DNA from: an uncultured Candidatus Saccharibacteria bacterium
GTDB taxonomy: Bacteria > Patescibacteriota > Saccharimonadia > Saccharimonadales > Saccharimonadaceae
NCBI GenBank assembly: GCA_949070545.1
Contig: CARTQV010000001.1
Coordinates: 1-38,079, forward strand
Direction of reading: 5' to 3'
Length of the DNA stretch: 38,079 bases
The notes under the pieces are model-generated. The model was not told the DNA's origin and searched no databases. It worked only from the letters and a program-made list of their open reading frames with translations. Made by a program: the position numbers and the translations under genes. Of the stretch, positions 16,253 through 21,837 are shown piece by piece (the stretch's first letter is position 1; the number at the start of each line of letters is the position of its first letter).

Positions 16253-16281
16253 AATATATCAAACCATTGCCTTTTTGTCAA
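16253..16281 (-). promoter_or_regulatory. Consensus minus-strand promoter in the boundary region
   Basis: The minus strand reads TTGACA (16,276-16,281), 17 nt, TATATT (16,253-16,258). Transcription would start near 16,246 and run through two hairpins toward the glutaredoxin gene, giving a leader of about 110 nt or a small RNA. Confidence 0.5.
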
Positions 16282-16297
16282 CCCACAAATTATTATC

Positions 16298-16326
16298 GGG
16301 TGTCAAGCAATACTGCAATGACACCC
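16298..16326 (-). terminator. Inverted repeat after the integrase, weak terminator
   Basis: GGGTGTCA (16,298-16,305) and TGACACCC (16,319-16,326) pair over a 13-nt loop, 8 nt past the integrase stop. The T-tract is poor (GATAATAATTT), so termination is uncertain. Confidence 0.35.
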
Positions 16327-16333
16327 ATTTCCC

Positions 16334-17020
16334 CTAGTTCGTCTTTTTAATCGTGATACGAGGCAACACATAAAGCAAATTGGCTATACTAGCCTTTATT
16401 CGAGCCCGAACTAGCGGTATCCTTACTTCCCGCTCAATGTCTTCGATCGTAATTCCATCAAGATCGCTTAAATAGTGCTCTGTGATCGCTTCGGTTGAGT
16501 GGCCTAGTGCAAGCTGGATCTTGCGTGTCGATAGCCCTAGCATTTTTAATTCAGTAGCAAATGAGTGCCGCAAATCGTGCGGACGGAAATTACTAAACCC
16601 AGCTGCCTTGAACGCTGCCTCCATTGCTTTTCTTGCATCTTCTTGGCAAACATGCCCCTTGCTATTTCTTCCTACCCAGAGGTAGTCTTGTACTTTATTT
16701 TTCTTTATCCAATGTTTGAGCAGTCGTTTTGTCTTTTTGCTCATTATGACCCAACGCAACTTCCTCCCCTTGCCAATGATTTTTAGTTTACGCCCATGAA
16801 TACTAGATAGCCTTAAACTCACCATCTCCTCGATCCGTAGACCACAGTCAAAAGACAGCATTATCATTAATTTGGTTCGCTGATCAGCGAATATCAGTGC
16901 CGTCCGTATTTGTTGTCTCGTATAGTATTGCTTCCTTGCTGGCTCTTCTTTTTGCATTGCGATGCGTGATAGTTTAAGTCCGGGCATTAAAATATTCTCG
17001 TCCTTCTGCCATTTCAGCAT
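16334..17020 (-). pseudogene. Tyrosine integrase, catalytic-domain fragment (after in-frame TAG)
   Basis: This is the catalytic half of a phage integrase. All active-site residues are visible: Arg62 in CGLRIEE, the Lys of the beta-hairpin IIGKGRKL, His148 and Arg151 in RPHDLRHSFAT, His174 in LGHST, and nucleophile Tyr183 in EHYL. It is in the same frame as the upstream fragment (17,030-17,290) and separated only by TAG (17,032-17,030) plus three codons. No ribosome site precedes ATG 17,020, so alone it would be poorly translated. TAG ends many other genes here, so general amber recoding is unlikely. A nonsense mutation, sequencing error or local readthrough all remain possible. Confidence 0.8.
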
Positions 17021-17029
17021 AGTTTTTAG

Positions 17030-17290
17030 CTAGTAAACATAGTTATTGATTGTGCGTCCAGTATTCCCCTTCGATTTATTCCAATCGATCCAATCAAATA
17101 TTTGCTGGTTGGTAATATCTTCTACTCGTTTTACCCCAGAAAACCTGATAAAGTTGTTAACACTGTTAGTTTTGGCTTTGATTGTCTCTTGCGTAAAACC
17201 CCGTACCTGTCGGCTAAAATTATAAAATTCTAGCACTTGTTGATAAATCGGATATTCCGGATCCGTAACTTTTTCTAGCCCGTAAGGCAT
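17030..17290 (-). pseudogene. Tyrosine integrase, N-terminal core-binding fragment
   Basis: The SAM-like core-binding domain of a tyrosine recombinase (VLEFYNFSRQVRGFTQETIKAKTNSVNNFIRF... ITNQQIFDWIDWNKSKG...TINNYVY) stops at an amber codon exactly where it should pass into the catalytic domain. ATG 17,290 is preferred: GGAGAGGAG lies 7 nt upstream, and the longer frame begins with a GTG inside that ribosome site. The ribosome site is itself in a hairpin stem (17,300-17,333). Confidence 0.75.
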
Positions 17291-17299
17291 ACAAAAACT

Positions 17300-17333
17300 C
17301 CTCTCCACCCATTAAGTTGATATGATGGAGAGG
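17300..17333 (-). promoter_or_regulatory. Hairpin sequestering the integrase ribosome site
   Basis: On the minus strand CCTCTCCA (17,333-17,326) can pair with TGGAGAGG (17,307-17,300), an 8-bp perfect stem whose 3' arm is the integrase Shine-Dalgarno sequence. Pairing would block initiation at ATG 17,290. Confidence 0.5.
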
Positions 17334-17339
17334 TTAGTC

Positions 17340-17377
17340 TCGGTATAGCGTATCCGTGAGATAATACATTATACCGA
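17340..17377 (-). promoter_or_regulatory. Integrase promoter region with 8-bp inverted repeat
   Basis: TCGGTATA (17,340-17,347) and TATACCGA (17,370-17,377) form a perfect inverted repeat 22 bp apart. The right arm overlaps a minus-strand TATAAT (17,368-17,373). This could be an operator around the integrase promoter, or a stem in the leader. Confidence 0.4.
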
Positions 17378-17380
17378 ACG

Positions 17381-17689
17381 CTATTTCATTTCTGGTTGAG
17401 CTTTGGCTGCTCCAATGAAATAAGCAAAATGATTCGTGATCCCAGCGTTTTCTCGCATGGCACTTTCATAAAGCTGCCATACTTTATCCTCACTCATTCG
17501 GTTAAAACACTTACGCAAGAAACCAAGACTATTGTCTGCAACTGGACCGAACTTTTGTTGCAAATGTTTGGCGTGTTGCAAAGCCTGCCATCGTCTTTGC
17601 CTTTCCTGCCTGTCTTTAATGTTAGCGTTAATGCTGTTTCCTTTGGAAACTTCTTTAACATTAAAGTTAATGTTATCGTTCCTCTCCAT
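17381..17689 (-). CDS. Small basic prophage protein, unknown
   Basis: A 102-residue protein preceded by a good ribosome site (GGAGG, 6 nt before ATG). It is rich in Gln/Arg/Lys in the middle (DRQERQRRWQALQHAKHLQQKFG) and helical in the C-terminal half (LGFLRKCFNRMSEDKVWQLYESAMREN). No family is recognised. The position between integrase and a structured control region would suit a regulatory or DNA-binding role, but no helix-turn-helix is clear. Confidence 0.6.
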   Translation of the reverse strand: MERNDNINFNVKEVSKGNSINANIKDRQERQRRWQALQHAKHLQQKFGPVADNSLGFLRKCFNRMSEDKVWQLYESAMRENAGITNHFAYFIGAAKAQPEMK

Positions 17690-17945
17690 AAATTACCTCC
17701 GTACTTAGCGTATCAAAAACCCTCGCTCTACGAGCTTTTTCTACGACGAATTATATTGACACAAAATACCAGAGCGAGGCAAATTGTATCGTACCTAATA
17801 TATAAGCGAAAGAGTTTTGGGAATGTAAAATCCCCAAAGCGTTCCGCATTTGGGGCTATTTTACTACCGCACAGTCATCCTAAATGGATCTTGTTTAGAG
17901 TATAGCAAAGGTTAAGTAAAAAGTCAATAGTAGCAGATGGACTTT
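17690..17945. promoter_or_regulatory. Prophage control region with two inverted repeats
   Basis: A 256-bp gap without a convincing gene. It has a minus-strand TATAAT (17,750-17,755) about 60 nt before the 102-residue gene, inside an inverted repeat CCTCGCTCT (17,721-17,729)/AGAGCGAGG (17,771-17,779) whose right arm covers the -35 position. It also has a long hairpin: GTAAAAT-CCCCAAA (17,825-17,838) pairs with TTTGGGG (17,849-17,855) and ATTTTAC (17,858-17,864) with a 2-nt bulge. The first looks like an operator; the second may be a terminator or structured leader. Confidence 0.45.
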
Positions 17946-18842
17946 CTACAATTCAAGTTGCTCATAAACTTCTCTGCGCTGGTGATCACGAACATTTTTG
18001 ACAATGTATTCTTTATCAACATAGGCACCTAGCTCTTTGCGATAGTCTCTGATCGTTTCCAAATCACATATTAGTCTATCACCATTTGCAAAAGCTTCTC
18101 TGCCCTCAAGGACTTTGGCCCAAAAATCATCGTCATCAATAGTGGCACTAATTTTTACTCCTTGATTGATGAACTGCCATTTTTGGTTTTTATTATCAAG
18201 AACCAACTTGCTGATTACTAAAGTCGCCGCGACTGTAGATGTCTTACTATCATTGACTTTGACTCGCCGTTTTTTGGATAGTGTCTCAAATGATTCTTTG
18301 GTGACAGTGACTGTATTATCGCCATTTTTGTACGTAATAGCCTCAATCTCCTCATCATCCTTAATTGCTTGGAACTGCGCCGATACGGCGTCGTTTACGG
18401 TTTGATTGTTTAAAAAGATATTGAAAGTCTGCCTTGTGGTTTTAAATACCACTTCGCCTTGTTCGTTCTTAATATTGACTTGATCGCCTTGAATATCGAC
18501 GTTTTGTTTATCTGTCGCATCTCGATCTCCAAGATGCTTTTTTATCTCAATGACACCAACAACGATAGAAATTACGAGGGAAAGAGCCTCGATCCCCTTA
18601 AAAATCATCTCTCCGTTTTCTATTGCTAGCCTCACTAGCTCAAATGCAACATCAAAACTACCCGGTTTTTCTGCGACTATTCTAACTGCAACATCCCCAT
18701 CAACAGAATTAGTTTGATAATTTACCTCCTTAACCATCGTGTTGATGGCAGCGAGCGCTTTGGTATAGGTGTCGAGATTGATTGATGGATCATTTTTTTC
18801 AAATTTGATATTAAAGTTGTGTTTATCTTTGCTGCTCTCCAT
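17946..18842 (-). CDS. Prophage membrane protein of unknown function
   Basis: The start is set at ATG 18,842 (MESSKDKHN...) because an extended -10 TGG-TATAAT ends 7 nt before it; the longer frame starts inside that -10 box. Of 298 residues, the N-terminal part (about 1-75) is alpha/beta and includes VAVRIVAEKPGSFDVAFEL. A single hydrophobic segment follows (IEALSLVISIVVGVIEI, about 85-103), then a long polar C-terminal region with beta-rich repeats (ITYKNGDNTVTVTKESF). It resembles uncharacterised proteins seen in phage and bacterial accessory regions, but I cannot name a family. Its separate promoter next to the lysis block suits lysogenic expression (inference). Confidence 0.6.
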   Translation of the reverse strand: MESSKDKHNFNIKFEKNDPSINLDTYTKALAAINTMVKEVNYQTNSVDGDVAVRIVAEKPGSFDVAFELVRLAIENGEMIFKGIEALSLVISIVVGVIEIKKHLGDRDATDKQNVDIQGDQVNIKNEQGEVVFKTTRQTFNIFLNNQTVNDAVSAQFQAIKDDEEIEAITYKNGDNTVTVTKESFETLSKKRRVKVNDSKTSTVAATLVISKLVLDNKNQKWQFINQGVKISATIDDDDFWAKVLEGREAFANGDRLICDLETIRDYRKELGAYVDKEYIVKNVRDHQRREVYEQLEL

Positions 18843-18849
18843 ATTTAAC

Positions 18850-18855
18850 ATTATA
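18850..18855 (-). promoter_or_regulatory. Leaderless extended -10 promoter in the prophage
   Basis: TGG-TATAAT on the minus strand, 7 nt before ATG 18,842, with no ribosome site. The geometry is the same as for host genes trpS, radA and the glutaredoxin gene. Confidence 0.55.
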
Positions 18856-18905
18856 CCAGTTGTTACGAGATTGGGACTAAAATAACATAAGTAGATTATG
18901 CCATT

Positions 18906-19337
18906 TTATAACTTATTTGATGCCTTCATTTTTTCCCACTGCGCCAAAAGGTGTGGTGAGTGCTTTGCGATATAAAAGATATCGACACCTTCTTGAATAG
19001 CCCACTTTGCAAACTCGCCACTCATCCACGAGTCGCCACCTAGCTCCACAAAGTAATGCCAACCAAGATCACAAATAGCCCTATGCTCGTGCGGAGTGTG
19101 CTTAATAGACTGAAATAAATCAATACGGGCAGTTTGAAGGTTATTCTGTGCGAGCTCATTTCTGACTTTTCCAAGTTCGCTATTTTGGTTGTCGACTTTT
19201 ACTGAAAGTTCTTGAATCTTCCCACCGACATCGTCATTGGACTGCTTATTATCGCGCTTCATTCCATAAGTAATATACGCGACACCAAGCGTACCAAAAA
19301 CTGTTATGGTTGTGGAAATAATCCCGCTCCAATCCAT
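18906..19337 (-). CDS. TM plus coiled-coil protein of the lysis block
   Basis: A 143-residue protein with one N-terminal membrane segment (about 4-24), a coiled coil (VGGKIQELSVKVDNQNSELGKVRNELAQ) and a C-terminal alpha-helical part rich in His and Trp. It begins directly at the endolysin stop codon, so it belongs to the holin-endolysin operon. Size and topology recall XhlA-like or accessory lysis proteins, but sequence alone does not prove it. Confidence 0.55.
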   Translation of the reverse strand: MDWSGIISTTITVFGTLGVAYITYGMKRDNKQSNDDVGGKIQELSVKVDNQNSELGKVRNELAQNNLQTARIDLFQSIKHTPHEHRAICDLGWHYFVELGGDSWMSGEFAKWAIQEGVDIFYIAKHSPHLLAQWEKMKASNKL

Positions 19338-20294
19338 CTATTTACCCTCAAACCTAATCACATCCCCAGCATACAGGCCAACACCGGTTGATGAGTGCCA
19401 GCCATCATAAACGGACTGACCGGGCTTTATTTTTGTCGACGACCAAAGTCGCGCATAGCTATTCATTGTTTCGCCGTACTGAACGCGCCCCCTACAACGC
19501 TGCATAATTGAGCCCATCGTATCACCGGCCTTAACATTAATTGTTCGACAATCGTAAGACGGGGCAATATTTATCGCAGAACTAGTTGCCGATTGTGAAG
19601 TTGAAGATGTGGCGGGTTGTGGTGCTGGTTCAGTTTTTGGCTCGTAATTACCCGGCACAACCCAAACCCATCCGCTGATATCCATATTGTGCGTAGAAAC
19701 GGCCAGTGGCGTATAGTTTGCGTCTTCAACCATTGCAGTATTTGTGCCAGTTGAATATAGATAGAGAACCGTATGACCATAGGTAGTATTAAAACCTCCC
19801 GATCCAATCGCACCCTTTATTGGTTTGTCGATATACTTAAACCCGTAATTCTTTACGAGATAACTCGCAACATCCTTACCATTAACTGGTCCATAGTCGA
19901 TGTTCTTGGTCGAATAAACACTTTTACCAGTGGCGAGATATGCTGTATATCTTGAACATTGGTAAGGTGAGGCACCCGGAGTGAGCCTACGCGAGAGAAT
20001 ATCATCAATCGTAACATAAAAACCTTGCCCAGTAGCATCTTCGTCATTCTCGGCAATCGTTTGCTCGTCAGTCGGGGCATCTTGGTTCATTAAGCGAGCA
20101 AGAGCATCCTGTGAGTCCTCAATAAAATCAAGCGTAGACTGCTCGATTCTAGCATTATTCCCATCGAGCGTGATACTACCATCTTCTGACGGTGTGCCAA
20201 AAGCTAGAAAGATCCCACACACAGCGATAAAGATAAAGAATACAAGAACTGCAATATTGTTGCCGAGACATTTTTTGAGCTTATTTATCATCAT
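19338..20294 (-). CDS. Endolysin: signal-anchored CHAP amidase/peptidase with LysM
   Basis: This 318-residue peptidoglycan hydrolase has an N-terminal membrane segment (about 13-33), a linker, a CHAP domain with catalytic Cys113 (SPYQCSRY) and His174 (TTYGHTVLYLY), a Ser/Thr/Pro linker (218-245) and a C-terminal LysM-like domain (about 250-316: INVKAGDTMGSIMQRC ... IKPGQSVYDGW ... GDVIRF). The signal anchor implies Sec export, so lysis timing would depend on holin-caused depolarisation. It overlaps the holin 3' end by 14 bases, with AGGAGG just before the ATG. Confidence 0.85.
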   Translation of the reverse strand: MMINKLKKCLGNNIAVLVFFIFIAVCGIFLAFGTPSEDGSITLDGNNARIEQSTLDFIEDSQDALARLMNQDAPTDEQTIAENDEDATGQGFYVTIDDILSRRLTPGASPYQCSRYTAYLATGKSVYSTKNIDYGPVNGKDVASYLVKNYGFKYIDKPIKGAIGSGGFNTTYGHTVLYLYSTGTNTAMVEDANYTPLAVSTHNMDISGWVWVVPGNYEPKTEPAPQPATSSTSQSATSSAINIAPSYDCRTINVKAGDTMGSIMQRCRGRVQYGETMNSYARLWSSTKIKPGQSVYDGWHSSTGVGLYAGDVIRFEGK

Positions 20295-20505
20295 CGTCCT
20301 CCTTCTCTGCGTTGTTTTTCTGTCCAGTTACGCCCAAGAAATAGATATTAATTCCGCCAGAGAACAGTAGAGCCGTCTGTGTGATTTGCTGGGCGACACT
20401 TTCAAACCCCCAAGTCGTACCAAGACCTTGAATAATAAAGGCAGCAAATGACAATACGCCTACTGCGACAGATAATTGTCGAGTAGTTTTCTTTTTGAGT
20501 TTCAT
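20281..20505 (-). CDS. Holin
   Basis: A 74-residue protein with a basic N-terminus, two hydrophobic segments (about LSVAVGVLSFAAFIIQGLG and ITQTALLFSGGINIYFLG) and a charged tail (KNNAEKEDDDDK), the hallmarks of a class II holin. The start at 20,505 is supported by AAAGGA 10 nt upstream; the longer frame starts inside a terminator hairpin. It overlaps the endolysin gene, giving the usual holin-endolysin order. Confidence 0.75.
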   Translation of the reverse strand: MKLKKKTTRQLSVAVGVLSFAAFIIQGLGTTWGFESVAQQITQTALLFSGGINIYFLGVTGQKNNAEKEDDDDK

Positions 20506-20544
20506 AGAATAGGATTCCTTTCTATATCGGCGACAAGACCACAA

Positions 20545-20578
20545 AAATGCGGCTTTCACGCCGCATTTATTATATTTT
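20545..20578. terminator. Terminator between the fibre locus and the lysis block
   Basis: AAATGCGGC (20,545-20,553) and GCCGCATTT (20,560-20,568) form a 9-bp stem with a 6-nt loop. TTTTTG follows on the minus strand and ATTATATTTTTATT on the plus strand. It lies outside the inverted repeats, so it would end fibre transcription in either orientation of the segment. Confidence 0.75.
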
Positions 20579-20593
20579 TATTCTACACGAACT

Positions 20594-20977
20594 ATGTATA
20601 TTTTGCAAATAAGTTTATTGTCGCATAATGTTGATTTTGAGACGATAAACTTGGGGGAAGAGCGACTGGTTGGTGTGCTCGATGAAGAGCTGGTATATGA
20701 GCAAACAATTAAAGCTAGCCCAACCTATTCGGCATACAGTGCGATCTTCCCGCATAATATTACAGGGGTAAAAGATGTACTTCTAGCTACCGGAGCGTTG
20801 TTATTAGCAGATGGTTCGAGTTTAATCTTCGGTGCACACTCATATAGCAATGGTGTAGGCGTTAATATTTGGAAAGCCGGTAGGAGTAATATAGAGATGA
20901 TTCGAGCGGATAACTTTGCAGCTGTTCAGAATAGGCCCCACTATATTACTTTAAGATATACAAAAGATACACAGTAA
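20594..20977 (+). pseudogene. Silent alternative tail-fibre C-terminal domain (inverted)
   Basis: An open frame on the strand opposite all neighbours, with no ribosome site or promoter. Its first real residues, SHNVDFETI, match the fibre gene's SENVDFETI, encoded by a shared 28-bp inverted repeat. The remaining 109 residues begin EERLVGVLDEELVYEQTI and end NRPHYITLRYTKDTQ. That matches the pattern of a common phage tail-protein C-terminus in which 'vG...dG..vY.k.i' leads to a final 'YiTL.YTK'. Its stop codon lies one base from the fibre stop. I read it as a headless receptor-binding cassette that is joined to the fibre N-terminus after inversion. Confidence 0.75.
20620..20647 (+). repeat. Inverted repeat, left copy (fibre switch)
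   Basis: A 28-bp sequence starting GTCGCAT and ending GAGACGATA. It is 26/28 identical in inverted orientation to 21,339-21,366; the inner 21 bases (20,627-20,647) are identical. It codes for the NVDFETI linker. Confidence 0.85.
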
Positions 20978-20978
20978 T

Positions 20979-21818
20979 TTAACCGACTTTTTCAGCTATT
21001 AGTCTACAAGCGCCTTTGTTCACTACACTAATAGTGTGGTCTACGGCTCTTATGCAAAAATCGATAGTATCGCCACCGTTAGCATCAATAATATCAAGCA
21101 TTTGGAAGTTCATGTGTATTTTAGTTGACACAGAGGGGAAGTTGTCGTTCACAGTCGTCATAGTGCTGCCATTCTTCTTTGTAGCTCCTTCAACGATATA
21201 TGCTCCATCGGAGGCTGAATTGCCAGAAAATTGAGCCGTAATCTTCCATTTGCCATTTGTGGGAATTTTGAGGGTCTGAATTTTAGTAGAGGTGTTAAGC
21301 CCCACACTGCTAACGGGAGTAGGCTCGGCAATGACCGATATCGTCTCAAAATCAACATTTTCCGACTTAACAGCCTTTGCTGCTAGCTTGGTGTTGTTGA
21401 TAGCTCCGTTTACGATATGCTTCGCTTGAATGATGTTATCTTTCAGGGTTCCGTCTTGATTGTATGATTTGAGAATACCAGTAATTAAATCGTCCAGCCA
21501 GCTAATAGTCGGGTTTAGTTCTACTTTGTCGCCCACCAGATGCCCGTTATCGTTATTCCCAGCAAGATGGGTTATCTGTGTAATCGTATTACCGCTTACA
21601 ATTCCTTTCCAATCTGATTGCGTAGTCGTGTCTACGGTTCCATCGGCCATCAGTCGATAAGTTGAGAAATGTACTGCCGTGTCCGTAGCCCATCCAGCTA
21701 GGTCATCACAGCTTAATATACTCCCACCCTGTTCGCGGATGGCTGTTACGCTAGCAACGGATGGATATACTCCAGTCCCATTAGCTGCCTTATTAAATTT
21801 GTCTGTAATTGCTGCCAT
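20979..21818 (-). CDS. Tail fibre / receptor-binding protein (expressed version)
   Basis: A 279-residue protein with a good ribosome site (AAAGGAGA). Residues 1-160 form a constant part with tail-fibre linker features (ISWLDDLITGILKSYNQDGTLKDNIIQAKHIVNGAINNTKLAAKAV). Residues 161-279 are a variable beta-rich domain whose pattern (NGKWKITAQFSG, YIVEGATKKNG, IHMNFQMLDIIDANGGDTIDFCIRA) suggests a C1q/TNF-like jelly roll. The boundary falls at the inverted repeat 21,339-21,366. It probably recognises the cell surface of the bacterial host. Confidence 0.75.
   Translation of the reverse strand: MAAITDKFNKAANGTGVYPSVASVTAIREQGGSILSCDDLAGWATDTAVHFSTYRLMADGTVDTTTQSDWKGIVSGNTITQITHLAGNNDNGHLVGDKVELNPTISWLDDLITGILKSYNQDGTLKDNIIQAKHIVNGAINNTKLAAKAVKSENVDFETISVIAEPTPVSSVGLNTSTKIQTLKIPTNGKWKITAQFSGNSASDGAYIVEGATKKNGSTMTTVNDNFPSVSTKIHMNFQMLDIIDANGGDTIDFCIRAVDHTISVVNKGACRLIAEKVG
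21339..21366 (-). repeat. Inverted repeat, right copy (fibre switch)
   Basis: Reverse complement of 20,620-20,647 with two mismatches, both in the outer seven bases. It lies inside the fibre gene at codons for SENVDFETI. Confidence 0.85.
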
Positions 21819-21837
21819 TTTTAGTCTCCTTTCTATG

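Larger units (their letters stand above)
16145..16333. other. Prophage-host boundary region with hairpins (candidate attL)
   Basis: This 189-bp gap separates the last host gene from the integrase 3' end and has no gene. It contains an 8-bp inverted repeat (ATTATCAG/CTGATAAT, about 16,167-16,203), a 7-bp hairpin (AAGATGA 16,222-16,228 and TCATCTT 16,235-16,241) and the promoter and repeat listed separately. Composition becomes AT-rich here compared with the host genes to the left. The attachment core should lie here or in the integrase 3' end; the matching right copy is outside the window. Confidence 0.45.
20620..21366. mobile_element. Putative invertible DNA segment switching the tail-fibre C-terminus
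   Basis: The two 28-bp inverted repeats bound a segment holding only two convergent C-terminal coding regions. Inversion would keep frame on both sides: the fibre would change from residues 161-279 of the present protein to the 109-residue alternative. Similarity stops exactly at the inner ends of the repeats. No DNA invertase gene is in the window, so the recombinase is unknown. Confidence 0.7.

Noticed and set aside
16133..16333. A tRNA or tmRNA gene as the phage insertion target.
   Set aside because: No cloverleaf, anticodon arm or T-loop (GGTTCRANYCC-like) sequence could be found on either strand in the boundary region.
17030..17032. Amber-recoded phage genome (TAG as an amino acid), suggested by the in-frame TAG in the integrase.
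   Set aside because: Capsid, TerL, the 381-residue, endolysin, 102-residue and 298-residue genes all end in TAG at sensible places, so TAG works as a stop in this prophage.
16334..17290. The integrase as the inversion recombinase for the fibre switch.
   Set aside because: It is interrupted by a stop codon and the fibre repeats do not resemble any sequence I can see near the integrase end; there is no positive evidence.
17396..17905. Plus-strand 169-codon open frame across the 102-residue gene and control region.
   Set aside because: It lies antisense to a gene with a good ribosome site, crosses the hairpins and promoter, and has no ribosome site or recognisable domain.
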